A stretch of 64,000 bases of DNA from Apostichopus parvimensis (taxonomy: Eukaryota; Echinodermata; Holothuroidea; Aspidochirotida; Stichopodidae), in contig KN882740.1 of assembly GCA_000934455.1 (NCBI GenBank), positions 8,907 through 72,906 of the forward strand, given 5' to 3'. Below are positions 50,306 to 63,722 of this stretch, in pieces; positions within the stretch are counted from its first letter, which is position 1; every line of letters starts with the position of its first letter. The notes under the pieces are model-generated. The model saw only the letters and a list, made by a program, of their open reading frames with translations. It searched no databases and was not told the origin of the DNA. The position numbers and the translations under genes were made by a program.

Positions 50306-50354
<49 letters not shown>
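50302..50354. repeat. (TA)n microsatellite
   Basis: About 50 bases of alternating TA interrupted once by TG. No SINE body adjoins it, unlike the run at 5526. Confidence 0.95.
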
Positions 50355-50358
<4 letters not shown>

Positions 50359-50728
50359 CTTATTTCCACATCGTCAGATAGTGCACTTAACCCTCTCGGG
50401 TATGTGGCTCAATTTAGCACGTTCAAGGTCGCGTTAGGATTCGCTTATGAAATTATGTTAATTACCGCCGTGATAACGGTGAGAGTATCATAGTGTGCGG
50501 CATACCTGCGTGGTCGATGAAAAAAAACAAAAGATAAAGGGTTAAAAAAAAATGAAAAGAAATTTTGATACCAGCAAATGATCGGTGAGTCCACAGACTT
50601 TAGTGTTAATATGAGCAAGGTGGTCCTATAAAGGCAGGTGTTTTATGAGCCGAATGTAGTGATAATTGCAATACCAGGTGTTTGGCCCGAGGGAAATATT
50701 TTAACCATACATTGGTGAAGGTGAAAAG

Positions 50729-51373
50729 TTAACACGCCTGTGTAAATGTTAACCCGTCCGTGTAAATCTTCACCCGCCTGTATAAATGTTTACCCGCCTG
50801 TGTAAATGTTAACCTCAGTGTAAATGTTAACCCGTCTGTGTAAATGTTCACATGCCTGCGTAAATCTTAACCCGGCTGTCAATTTAACACGACTGTGTAA
50901 AGTTTAACCCGACTGTGTAAATCTTAACCCGACCGTGTAAAATCTTAACCCGACCGTGTAAATCTTAACCCGACTTTGTAAATCTTAACCCGCCTGTGTA
51001 AATCTTAACCCGCCTGTGTAAATGTTAACCCGACTGTAAATCCTAACCCGACTGTGTAAATCTTAACTCACCTGTGTAAATGTTAACCCGCCCAGTGTAC
51101 ATGTTAACCCGCCCTTGTTAATGTTAACCTGCCCTTGTTAATGTTAACACGCCCGTGTAAATGTTAACCCGCCCTGTGTAAATCTTAACCCGCCCGTGTG
51201 AATGTTAACCCGACTGTGTGAATGTTAATCCGACTGTGTAAATGTTAACCCGACTGAATAAATGTTAACCAGCCCTTTGTAAATGTTAACCAGACTGTGT
51301 AAATGTTAACCCGACTTTGTATATCTGAACCAGACTGTGTAAATCTGAACCCGACTGTGTAAATCTGAACCAG
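50729..51373. repeat. ~20-bp minisatellite, about 31 copies
   Basis: Unit TTAACCCGCCTGTGTAAATG with frequent variants CCCGACTG, CCCGCCC and AATCTTAA, giving 19-22 bp spacing. Nearly every unit holds TTAACCC, which includes one telomere-like TAACCC, but the hexamer never repeats back-to-back, so it is not telomeric DNA. Confidence 0.93.
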
Positions 51374-54327
51374 CGTATGCTTGTATTATGTGTTGTAACA
51401 TGGTTTGTTCAAGTTGATTTTAGGGTTTTAGTATATGACTGTATAGTAAGCAGTGTATTTGGGAGATCTCTTGGTATGTAATTGTGAAAATAGAGACAAA
51501 CTTTGTGTACATCTTTGGGACTACGAATATGAGTTCATCTCGACCAAAAGAAGTAAAATTTTCCCCCGCAGAGTTTGGGTTAGAATGATAGAATATATCC
51601 CAAAACTGTATTTTATACCACCACCTGTTTTATGGAAAGTGTGTCAAACCTGAATTTAGGTCATTGTCTCAAGGGCCTTAGTACTGTCTGTATGTCTGAG
51701 ACTTAACACTGATTTCTTCAATCTGGAACAACTTACATGTTGTTGTTTTATTTTTGTATTTTTGCAACATTTGTAGCTGTTTGGGTTTGGTCTGTAACTA
51801 AGATAATATTACAAAACAAAAACATGAATATCATAAATTTCTTCGGTCCATTTCAGCAATTTGATTGTATAAGTATGTGATTGGATTCTTTGGGAGTTTT
51901 CTTTATTGTTGTCAACTTTCAGTGCAAATGTTGATATCAATATCTCTTGGATTTTAGTAGTTAGTGGTTTGTTATTTATCTATTTACAGTACCAACAGTA
52001 AGGTCAATTGAAGCTGTACACATTCTTGATCCCTCTAAAATGTTCTTGGAAACAGCTGCAAACACACTAAAAACAGAACTTTTTTCAATATTTTAAGGTA
52101 TACATCAAAATCCAACAATAGACATAAAGCTGTATATTTCTCAAACCAATTCTTACAACCTTTTTTGTGTTTTTTTTTACATTTTCTTCCCCCCCCCTTC
52201 TTATTGAGGTCGGATAAGGTCAGGAAATTTGTGAAAAAAATCCTAGGGCTTTAGATTGATACCAATTCAAGCAGTTTGGTCTTTATGCGTTGGAAGTAAA
52301 AAACCGTCCGTTTTGTGACGCGACATTATATTTGAGATGCACTATATTATATATATGGTAAAGCTCTTTTCTTGAAGTTTAATCTCCCGTCAATTTAGAG
52401 AATGAACCGTTAACATAGCCCAAGGACATTTTAGGGTTCAATGTTTTCATCTGAGTCACAGAAATGAAAATCCTTACAGTTTTGAGCCGGATAGGATGAT
52501 GAGGAACGGTAGTCAAGGTTCTCTAGATGTGACCTTGAATCAGTTCTCCTCTCTCCGAACCGTTCCACTCGTCTGTTCCGTCATGCGCTAGATTCCTCCT
52601 CCTCCTCGTAACTGCCTCCTCGTCTTTCAAAGTCCCGGTAAAAAGTTATCTGCTGTGGTAGTAAATTAGAAAAGAAGTAGGGAATAAAATTGATGAGGAA
52701 AAGTTACTCTCCGTGATGATAGGGGAAAAAAAAAAAAAAGAAGAATTCAAAAGGAAAAAAAAGAAAAAGAGGAAGGGATATGCAGAAAAGAAAATAAGGT
52801 AAAGAAAGAAACTAGGTATGAAGCGGGGAGAGGTTTCATGGGGAGGTAGATAAACAGTTTGATGCAGCTTTGTTGCCCTTAAGCAAATGTTTGATTCGAA
52901 AGCTGATGAAACTTGTTAATGAAGCACGGCAGGTTCACTCTTCCAGCTGATCTTAAACTCCTGGAGGGGTAGGCCATTTTTGGAGACGTCTCATAGAGGG
53001 GTGAAGACGATGTCAGCGTAGAATGAGATAGAAAAAGATCTCCCGCCTGGTTGTTATCTGGTTACAAAACAGTCGGAAAATTAAGGTCTCCGAAAGTTAG
53101 TATTGTGTTTAAGTCGAGAACATCTGTGTCTAAGCCGGGCTTTATCAGCGTGGAGTGGCAGGAAGACCCATAGGTCGGATGGAGCAGGGTTTGGATTCAT
53201 TCCGAAACGATGCAGTACTTTTTTTTGTGTCGGGGAGGGCACCGACTTCTCCCGGGATCTAGTTTTTGACCCAGTATGTCACTACAGTTTGCCGCAATTG
53301 ACTTGGACCTGGTTTCTTAGTGACACAGTGTATTAAACGGATCTCCTTGACGATCGGAGGCGGCTGGCAAGGCCAGGAGAGACCTTTTCGGGGATGAGTA
53401 CTGGGAAATAGATCCGTGAATCCCAGTGTCAGTAGTATGTTGCTATGTGAGATCGGGTACGAATCCATGCATTGATAACAGCGGGCATGACGGCCGATCG
53501 TTTGAACCTTTACAGTTGGTTAAGTAAGGGAGGGTCGGAGTTTATGATGGGAAAGTTGCATCAGTGGTGGAGTTGTGTAAACTTGCTTGCCTCAAGTTAC
53601 CTCCTATTTCAGGTAGCAGATTTGTAAAGCAAATACTATTGTACATTGTGTGGATTTATTTATACACACAAAACGAATATATTCGTTTGGTCTGACATGC
53701 ATTATAAGCTCATACATGGTATAATCTTTTGGAATTATAAGAGGCTTTTAGCCAAGTCATTTAAAAGGGATATTAAAATACCTATACATTACTTTAAGAT
53801 GTGGTCGATGTCTCTTGTCATGTTTATATTCGGTCCCACATGCAGAGTTGAAAACAATATGTTCAATGTCCTGGACATTTGGTGATACAGTTGGAAGTCT
53901 GACCCCGTGACCTTGAAGAATGATCAACGATCGCGCATATCATTAAATTTGAATTTCCCCGCATTTTACGTAAAGTAGGTCCTACGATTCACTCACAGAT
54001 TTTACAGACATTGAAGGTTTACAACTTACTAAAACCTCACAGAATGGATTAAAAGTAGTTCCAATGTATGGTAGGGCAAAGATACCCAAGAAAAAATCAA
54101 CGAAAATCTATGAAACAACGTTTGCAATCCAACTTCGTCCTTACACATGTATTCCTAACTGACACAAAATAGGTCAAAACGAACCAACGAAAGAGAGTTA
54201 CAGCAAAAAAGTTCTCCCATTTGTGGATCTTCTACTCTCCTACATGATGCTGTAAAGTTTAGGTGAATTGGTTGTCTAAGACGGCCAGTCACAAAACGAT
54301 TACCTCGACTCGGCGATTTTGTTGCCG
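51374..54327. other. noncoding stretch, no gene seen
   Basis: Contains a C run near 52190, a purine-rich A/G tract at about 52720-52830 and less AT-rich sequence at about 52840-53560 with short frames lacking motifs. Confidence 0.6.
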
Positions 54328-54377
54328 NNNNNNNNNNNNNNNNNNNNNNNNNNNNNNNNNNNNNNNNNNNNNNNNNN
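54328..54377. other. assembly gap (50 N)
   Basis: A run of exactly 50 N, typical of an arbitrary scaffold spacer, so the true distance across it is unknown. Confidence 1.
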
Positions 54378-57300
54378 TCTCCAGCTGACAGTTATATTTT
54401 TAGCCCTACTGATATGGATGAGCTGTTTTTTTTCTAACAAATGTTTACTCTCTGCCAAAATATCTAAAAATAGAAAAAAAGATAAACTGGTGTCATATGA
54501 AACAACAAGGTTTAATTTCAAACACTTCATGTGTTGGTCAATATTTAAATAATAACAAAAGATGTTGGAAGGTAATATGTTTCATTTGCTACATAACCTT
54601 AAAGAAGAAAAAGGGCATGGTGGGGGGCATGGTGGGGGGTGGTTAGGGGATATTTTACAGTACTACCTTGAATCCAAAAATAACACATGAAAAGTTAATA
54701 TTTCTCTTTAGTTGCCTAATGGATCTTACCAGTGTGCGATACGCAAAAGTAATCTCTGGATGTTGGAATGAAAGATGACAAATACTACACTGTAAGAAGT
54801 CTCTATATATACGTCCACTACTTTTAACTTGTGAACAGTCAATATCCAATAAGGTTCTGTGAACTTAATGATTGGCTGACTGGTTGTAAGGATAACAATA
54901 AAGTTTTTAGATTGACTGCTTCGGTGTGACGTTGTTTATGGTGTTTATTATACTTATAGTGCGAATGAGATCATAAAAGTGGAATATTACCGTCATAATT
55001 TCATACACGCCTATAAAATGTTGTCAGTGTTTTTTCCAATAAATATTACTCGAGCATCTTTATGGAATTACTCTGAACCCGAAACAAAAAGTTTACTCGG
55101 CATTTTACGGTTGAAAAGTGTATTATTTGAGATTTGTTTTTGGTTCCGATGCTTTGACATCCATCGGAACACATGCAGTCAAGTTGGCTATTTGTGTGTT
55201 GGCTTATATGTGTGTAGTTGTATGTGTATGTAACACCCTAGCTTGTAAACACAGTATGTCAAGAAGGAAATATGTTTATTGATGTCATACTCAATGTTTA
55301 TATCTTAGTCATGGTCAGTACATGATCCTTTTCGTTTGTGGTGGGGCTCTCATGCATATTCATGAGTGGGCGGGGCTTAACGTTAACTAGTTACCCCCAT
55401 CATTTTCCTTCTTTCCGGTTGGGTTTATTTGATCAGGTTTTTTTAAAAAAGGAAAGTTTTACAACATGATGTTGACAATATTTTTACTATATTTATTATA
55501 TAAATTTTTATTGATAACCAAGTAACATTATTGTACCATGGTTACTGAATTTTCTTCGTTTTGACATTTTAGATCTGGAAAGTTGTAGTGTCCCAATAAT
55601 TAACCAAGTAAACTGAAAACTTTGCTTGCTTTTCGGTCGATTTCTGCCCGTCACTTAACCAGGTGTCATCTCTTAATAGCATCATCAAATCTTATACAAT
55701 TTTCAAGCTTGTCTGACTTTCAGTCTTGGATGAATATGTCATAGATGTCCTGTCATAGATAAGCTGCCTGTCAAACTCCAAACCCCCCCCCCCCCCCCCC
55801 ACCCCCCCCCCCCCCCCCCCGTTAATACATTCCACATCACTGTCTGGCCTCTACAATCAGAATAATAAAAAACTCGAGTATTTTATTTCAACGGGTATAA
55901 AGTAATGAAAATGACCGTCATTATCTTGACAGCGGGGAATCGTGAGAAGTGCCGCTCCGTTTGGTTCCCTCCATGTTTTTATTGACTCTTTAGCTTTGTT
56001 AGTACCGTATCAGTCGGCAAAGACTTGTTTACCATCATTTGAATTAATTATTCAGCCATGAACCTTCAAAATTTTGGATATATTACCCAGGGACTGGTTT
56101 TAGGTATTGATCTGCTAGGGTCAAGATGTAGTAGAATCTTTACCTGCTGTTGTACAGGTAGAAGATGCCATAAAAAAATATATTATATAAAAATAGAAGC
56201 AAAAAAAAAAACGGTTGATGACAGACTGAACGTGGTTATAAATCAAGATGGTAGCAATTTATGTCCCTGCCTTAAATATGTTTTGAGAGAGAGAGAGAGA
56301 GAGAGGAAAGATTGGTATGTGGGGCAAACTAGTCAAATTTAGGCCAAACATTTTGAATGGTTTGGTTTTCTGATGTGCTTATAGGAATTAAAGGTCATGA
56401 GTGTCTGAGAGGCAGGGTATGGGGTCGTCATCAGAGCTCGGAGTAATTAGTGGTGTGACGGAGGGGGGGGGAGGTGATGGTGGAGGAGAAGCAGGATAGG
56501 CAGGGGGAACCATTCAGGGGCGCTGCTCATGGTGTGAAGTGGAATGACAGGGAGAGACGGAGGGAGGGAGGGAGGGGTAATCAGGTGGTACCATGTTCAT
56601 GGTAGGAGTGGCCATCAGTATAAGGGAGCCAATTATTGGTGTCACCCAAGAAAGAAGAGAACAATTAAAAGAGAGGAGTGGGATAAGCAAGAGGGTGGGG
56701 GTTGGGATCGGGAATGTCCTTATATCCCTAAAATTCATGTGCACCCCCACCCATTTTACCGTTAAGTCTGAGTTGAACGAAAAATTTCCTCTTTGGTTTA
56801 AAAGTTGATCATCTGTTAAAGCATTATTTTGGAGCAATTTTTATGGCCTTGTTGAATTTTCTTTTTTTTATATCCAAAAGTACCAAAACTCCCAGATAAG
56901 TTCTCATTATAGCTGGACCTGTCCATTCTTTTATAGCGACAGAGTTTGACAACCTTTTGGTAATATTTCCTCTCTTCATCTGAATGAGACCGACACAGAT
57001 ATTTTTTTGTTCGGGCAACAAAATTTTGCAAACTTTTCAAGAGCATCACCAAAATTCTCAACTTGGTTTTGATGTGATAGAGTAGACTTAAATGGGTCTT
57101 AGGGTTTACTGCGTGAAAATTCCAGCCGGGGACGGTCTGAATACGAGGACTCTACGATGATGATGATGATGATGATGATAATACGAGCGATAGGTCTGCA
57201 TAGGAACATAAATCTGTAAGTTATTTGAAATATCAATAAATTCAGTAAACATTACCTGATTTTTGTTGAGACAGGCTTCTACCGCGGTGAATTTACAGCA

Positions 57301-57546
57301 ATCTTCCAACACTGAGCTGTTCCTTGTGGAATGTTTTCTCAGCCGACTATAGCAGCCAAACAAAAACATAGATCAATACAGCAGGGAGGATTATTATGAT
57401 GTGTTTAATGTGAACTGAGATGTCTGTATGAAAGTCGAAGAATGATGAGTTTTAAGACTTCTATCTTTGACAGTGTGTTCTCTCCCCTCTGACTTGCTGA
57501 TGGAGGTGTTACGTAGTGGATCGTCTGTACAATACACACAGTATTA
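54378..57546. other. noncoding stretch with simple repeats
   Basis: Holds a near-continuous C tract at 55783-55820 (one A at 55801), (GA)n at 56285-56305, a G-rich block at about 56461-56577 and (GAT)n at 57155-57180. The two overlapping minus-strand frames at 56816-57061 and the His-run frame at 57106-57369 (from the GAT repeat) are not credible genes. Confidence 0.6.
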
Positions 57547-57610
57547 AGAGAGGGGGAGGGGATGGGGAGTGGAGGGGGGAGGGAGAGGGGGAAGGAGGAG
57601 GGAAGGGGGA
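57547..57610 (+). repeat. G-rich purine tract
   Basis: At least six G-runs of three or more within about 60 bases (GAGGGGGAGGGGATGGGG and similar). It could fold as a G-quadruplex on the plus strand. Confidence 0.7.
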
Positions 57611-57644
57611 TTCCCTGGTGTAGAAAACTATATAAATGTGTAAC

Positions 57645-57724
57645 TGTCTACTTCTTGGAATGTCTACTTCTTGGAATGTCTACTTCTTGGAATGTCTACT
57701 TCTTGGAATGTCTACCATCTGGAA
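57645..57724. repeat. 16-bp tandem repeat, five copies
   Basis: TGTCTACTTCTTGGAA repeated four times without error, then a fifth copy with CCATCT in place of CTTCTT. Confidence 0.97.
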
Positions 57725-60700
57725 GTATGGATTTTCGTACTGTATACCTGGTTAAAAAGAACAAGAAAATTGGCTGAATTACTATATAACAAGATGGTTG
57801 TGATCTTAACATATCATCTCCTCATAGTACACATGTAAAGCACAAAAATATTTTATTTTACAATGTGAGAAAGTCGGGGGGGGGAATTGGGAAATTTCTC
57901 TCTAATATTCTGTCAGTTTTGTTCGTGAAATTTGATATCTTCACATCTGATCTTATAGGCAATGGGAAAAAGAGCCAAGTCACCCTCAATATCTATTTCT
58001 CCAATGTCCCCCACCCTACCCCCGCCCTCTTCCCTCATCTCCCTGTTGAGAATAGTGTCTGTATCGTTAAACTGTCCCAATTTTTCCTCTCTTGCCAGTT
58101 CACAACTGTTCATTCTCTCTCCGATCCGCTCGATTGGCCACAACAAGCAAGCTGTCATGTATAAGTACTCTGCCATGCATCCCCCCCCCCCCCCCCCCCC
58201 CTCTAACAAGCGTATATAGTAAAAAATTTCCAACTGTGCCGCACGAAAAATTCTGTTGACCTATTGACCTCTAGATGTAGGCTGAATATTTATCCCGGTT
58301 ACATAGTAAGCACGGTTTAATTCCTCGTTAGATGCCCCCTTAAATGGAAATTAAATTATGAAAATGTATGGAAATCAAATGTGTCTTGACTTTTATAGCA
58401 ATTGATCGAGTGGAGGGATCGGTATACCACTAGAGCATCGAAAAAAAATCGACCTATCGAGATCGACCAATCAAATAAACGCAAACTGTATGCACACAGC
58501 CAACAAGTCTTAATAACCAAAATAAAAAAAATAAAAACCCTCATTGCACACTCGGAATAACAGAAAGTGGGTTACAGCCTCTTAGTTGTTATGACTGTGA
58601 CCTGCTTTTAGGGTTTTCTGGGTCAAACTGTCTTTTCACAGTAGAGAAGTTGTCTGTTTATTGTCTGTGCGGTTTAGCCTATGTTCACAGAGAGAGTATT
58701 GACACAGGGTATTAGTAACAACTGTTGCTGTCAGATTTGACTTGCTTCAAGCATTCTGCCAATAAAGTGGCACCAGTAAATTTTTACTAGGAGAGATCAG
58801 TATTTTAGAGAGTGTAGTATCGCTAGTTGTGTCAATTATATGGGGAAGTATTAAAAAGCCTGTCATGATGTTAGCTGTAATCATGAGTATACTTATACCA
58901 CATATATAGATGTGCATAATTTTCAGATTTCCAGACATTTTGAGGCCCAAAGTAATTAAAGAATCGTGTAAGAATGCAAAGCAATGATATGAATTTTCCA
59001 ATACTATATATTTAGTTCGCACGTTTTGTTGAATAAATTTAGTTCAATGTAGCAATTTTTTTTTTCACATAGGAATGTTTCCAAAGTATATTGTTGTACA
59101 AAGTAATAGCCTAAGTGTGGCATTAGGTCTGTCGACGATATCGTTCATATCCAGAGTTGTCGGTACGCCGTCTTCTAGACTTGATATGTCGATATTAACA
59201 GACGTAAGAATTTAATGGGAAATTGAAACAAATAAATATAGCTCTTGGATACCGGTAGTAGTCTTCCAAATGAAACTATAATCTATAACAGCAATAGAAT
59301 AAGATTTATTTTAAATAACATAAGGGGGAGGGGGAGGGGAGGGGAAGGAGAAGGAGGGGGGAAGAAGGGGAGAAGAAGGGGGGAAGAAGGGGAGCCATAG
59401 AAAGGGTTAACTGGAGACTTTTGGATTTGGGAAATGAATGTAGTGGTTTACAGACCTCTTAGAGATGGCTGACTAACTTACTTGTTACAGCAGGGATGGA
59501 TGTTACCGTGACGAGTGGGATTGGTCTCTGACGATGTCATGTCATGGAATTAGAACATAATGAGGGTGCGTAGACTGGAAACCTAGAAACTCTGTAGACA
59601 CGACGGATGTAACCATGTCATAAACCATGGAATGGATTAAAGAGTTTGGAAATGAATTAGCTGAAACCTAGTTAATAGCTAAACATCGATACCGATGGCT
59701 GCGGAAAAATTATCAAAATGAAACACTGAGAGGGTCCTTTTGTGCCAAAAAGTTGTTTTTTAAGAGCTCATAGTACTTTGTATGATAACCTATATACATT
59801 CATATATATACATATGCCTTCTTTTTTTCTTCTTGTTTGCTATATCCAGTGTATAACACAAGCAAACAGAAATAAACTAGATTGAGTTATTTAAAAGAGC
59901 TGAGCTTTTGAACTGTTACATTAATTGCCAGTTTATTTTTTATACAGATCTTCCAAGTTTAATAACCCAAACTACTATTTTTAATAAAAGTGGTTTTCTG
60001 ACAGCAAGATATATATATACATACGGTGTGCTTTTGTACTATTAACTGAACTAGTGCAAGACATACTTGAAAGATACCATTGGGTGGATGTCAAAACCGG
60101 GGGAAAAATAAAAGCAAACTGTAGTCATCTTAGGGCACAAGAAAATGGGTGCTTCTTCCCTTCTTGGCATAGTATAATATATCACATACCTTTAAGCTAC
60201 CCCTGTATGTACCTGAACACTGCCGCCAATGTACTCCTCTGAATACTGATTGATTAATTGATTACTTAATAATCGGGATTACTTTTACTCTCTGATGGAT
60301 CTACATTCCCACCGAGTCCTGGTGCATGAATGCTATGAAATCAAACCAAAAGGACTTGTCTTTTTATTTAATACTTTCTCGATGAATAATTCCCAAGGTT
60401 GTCTGCATTTACGAATGATTTCCATTTTACCGAAGAAAAGTAGAGGCCAAGATGTCTACCAAGGGGAAAGAAAACTTTACAGAACCGTTAAAGAGCTGAA
60501 GACAAAAAAAAAGAAGAAAAATATTAAATATAAATTATTAAAATATCAAGATCTTGGAGGAGTGATCAATGATTGATAGAGACAAATATTAACCATTTAA
60601 TGTGGTCTTGAAGGAAGCACATGAATAAAAGAGTACAATAATCCGAACCACCATCCTTGTTTTGAGCTATTCTGACGTGACATGTGTGACGTGACACGTG

Positions 60701-61046
60701 AACGTTTAGTGAATGATGGTTTTTTAAGGATTTGTCAGAGTAAGAGCTTCTTTGATTGAGCCAGCATGTTGTGGGGCTTTTAATTCATTCAGATAAAAAT
60801 GGAACTTGAACTTAACATACATATCTATATTTGGAGAGAATTCTGAAGATGTCTGTGAAAGTCAGGGTAGAGCATTTCCATGGTAACGCACACCAGTCTT
60901 GTTTAATATCATGTTGGTGAAACAAAGTGGTATAAGGGCAAATTTAATTAGGGATATTTTTTTTTCTGGTTGTCCCTCGGACTATCAGGCCTTACTCCTT
61001 GATTGTCCATACGGAAACTTTGGTTTGTCAGAAAAAGTAACAGTGA
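57725..61046. other. noncoding stretch with C tract and G-rich tract
   Basis: C run at 58181-58201 and a long G/A tract at 59323-59393. No exon recognised; frames at 58747-59022 (-) and 60295-60576 (+) have no motif. Confidence 0.6.
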
Positions 61047-61233
61047 CCAATATGTACACCGTAGGAGAGATGTGTAGGTTTGGTGAAAAGAACACCAATA
61101 TGTACACCGTAGGAGAGATGTGTAGATTTGGTGAAAAGAACACCAATATGTACACTGTAGGAGAGATGTGTAGGTTTGGTTAATAGAACACCAATATGTA
61201 CACTGTAGGAGAGATGTGTAGGTTTGGTGAAGT
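61047..61233. repeat. 48-bp tandem repeat, four copies
   Basis: CCAATATGTACAC starts at 61047, 61095, 61143 and 61191, an exact 48-bp period. The units continue with GTAGGAGAGATGTGTAGG and TTTGGTGAAAAGAACA and differ by only a few bases. Since 48 is divisible by three, it yields repeated MYTVGEMCRFGEK frames on the plus strand (60899-61183) and THLSYSVHIGVL frames on the minus strand (61028-61450). Confidence 0.96.
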
Positions 61234-63568
61234 TGCTGGGGGCGTTCCTTCTGATGTTAGCGTAGTATTGAATGTACACGAATTGAAAAGTCACATTTGT
61301 CAAAAGAGAAAAAATGTACGCCACAGTCGAACAAATGAGATTTGGAAAAGGGAAAGATATTATCTTGTATTTTAAAGAAAAGGAAATATTTGGAATATCG
61401 TTGGCTTTGTGTTTATACATTCTTGAGCATCCTTCTGCCAGATAATGCATTATTGATTTAAATTGGCATAATTATAGTTTGATTTTGATACTCGCACAAT
61501 AACTCTAGATCACTCACAGGCAGCTGTTGTCTCGCCTCAACCAGGTGCGATTAAGTCGATGGTACGTCTGCTGTCAAAAGAATCATGAATTTGGGTCTAC
61601 CAAAGCTTGCTACGAAGTTCAATTTGTATTCAATTTAATCGCTTCCATTGTGTGTTTGGATATATAGATATATATATATGGTTCTGAAGTATTTTATTGC
61701 TTTGTGCAAGATCAAGCAAAGGTGATAATCCATGTTTGGCTCTGTTATGTGAAAATTTGAGATTCCCTTTTATGAAAGCATATGGAACCTAATAAACAGA
61801 GTGTTACAGTGTTGTAGTTTTAACCCTGAATTATTCATTCATGTGCGGTGGTGGGAGGGGGGGTGAGGGGAGAGGCGTGTTTGTAAATGTCAGAATGAGT
61901 TTCTGCGCCACATCTGATCGTTCAAGGCTTTAATGTACTTCATATCGATGTCGCCATTCATCACCGACCACGGGATGGCGGTATCTAGTCCCCGTCATTT
62001 CTGGATGTCAGTTAGGAGCTGGTAACCTTCTTCTTGTCATGGTCTGTAAAGAAAATAAACATTAACATTACGGCATTTATCCTCCAGGTGGGGAAAATAG
62101 CAGTAACTGTCACAAAAACTCAATCATTGGCAGAATATGTGCCTTCTTTTGTATCTTCGCTTGTGATTTAGTTTTTTTTTTTACGATCGTTCGAAGTACG
62201 CCACAAAACGTGTCGCTCGGCTTATTGCGATCGTGAACCTATATTCACGGTAGTCAAGAATTTTATTGGCTACTCCCGTCTGACAGCCGGAAAAAAAAAA
62301 TCACGTCTGATGTCTTGCGAGGGTATAAAATATTTTACGTGTTGGTTTTGCAGGGAGCCACGACCATTAATATACATAGGGGCAAACATGGCTGTATTTT
62401 GGTGACAATATCACTGGCAGTTGTAAATGTGAATGAAAGAAGGTGTTTCTGTGTTTCATAAATTTTATACTTTATGGAAAGAAATCTTCCAGCATCTCTT
62501 TGAATGTGGTTTGTTTTGCAGAGAGGTCATTGATTGGAACAAGAATGATGTAAAAATAGATTGTGGTTTTAGGTCCAACATGTGTAGATGAGAGAGTAGG
62601 AGGGGTGGGGGAGGGAGTGAAACCACACAAGAATGTGATCAGCGTAGAAAGACAATTGTCACAGTTAAACCTCCCCTGAAAGCAAACACTTAATGGTCCT
62701 CTCCCCTCCCCCTCCCCACCTGGTTAAATAATCTATAGGCTTTGTCTCTATTAACTGTCCATCTCAGGTCCTGCTATGTCACTGCCAGCCCCCTCCCGTA
62801 ATTGTTTTCTTTGTTTTTTTGGTGTCCCTGTTTTTCCGAGAAAGTCATCAATCAAGCGTAAATACCGACAGATAACATGTCAACCATAAAAACATTAAAA
62901 ACATTTACATAATAATGAATGATACATGTATGGCATGGATACCGTTATCTAAACCATTAATTATGACATGTTTTACGTTTGTTTGAGTACATGCAATTTA
63001 GACTCCATGTACAGAATGTACATATGTATATATATTACATAATATATATATAATATATATATTTCAAGAAAATTCCCCTCGGTCCTCTTTTCCCAAAGGA
63101 AAGAGAAAAAAAGGGGAGAAAACGTTTTGCTCCGTGCACAACAATAAATTAAGGTTAGGCAATTCTCACTAGTACAGAATAGAAAAAACATGGAACCGAA
63201 GCAAAACAAGCTTTGATATTTTAGTGAATTAGGCTGACGGTGAAAGTTAACAGGGATGTCATGGTAGTGCCAGTTGGGAGGGTTCAAACACAAACAATAA
63301 ACTGCAACGTTATTCCCTATCGGCCCAGAATTCCTTTGAGGTTATTAACTCGATGATTTACTCAATTGGCTCCACAGTGCAAGCCTAAATGTTAATGTTT
63401 AATCCATTGTTTTTCTCCGTTCTAAATAACTCTGACGAAACCATGCTCTTTTTAATTTCATACCTGCCAAAGACATTCCATACCGTTTGTCATTGACAAA
63501 TTTGTATTTGCATTGTCTGTTATTTGAGGGCCATGAAAGTGATTTCTAATCAGGTTTTTCTATGTTTA
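61234..63568. other. noncoding stretch, no gene seen
   Basis: TA stretches at about 61663-61678 and 63025-63061, a G-rich patch at about 61850-61875 and CpG-denser sequence at about 62180-62240. No exon recognised. Confidence 0.6.
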
Positions 63569-63722
63569 CTTCGTTCCTCACTTACCTGTCTCCCCACAAC
63601 CTTAGCACTCTCGTTCTACCGTGCCTAAAATGAATTGATAACCGTTTAACACTGTGCGCCTTCTATGACCGGCTCCTACGGTCAATGCCCTTCCTTCTCA
63701 TTCTACCATCCAAAGTGCCAAC
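63569..63722. repeat. dispersed repeat, third copy
   Basis: Matches 23103-23258 over its length in the same orientation (CACTTACCTGTCTCCCCAC, CGTTTAACACTGTGC, GGTCAATGCCC, TTCTCATTCTACCA). Together the copies give an element of at least 150 bp. Confidence 0.8.

Noticed and set aside
50729-51373. Interstitial telomere
   Set aside because: TAACCC occurs once per 20-bp unit and never as a direct hexamer array.
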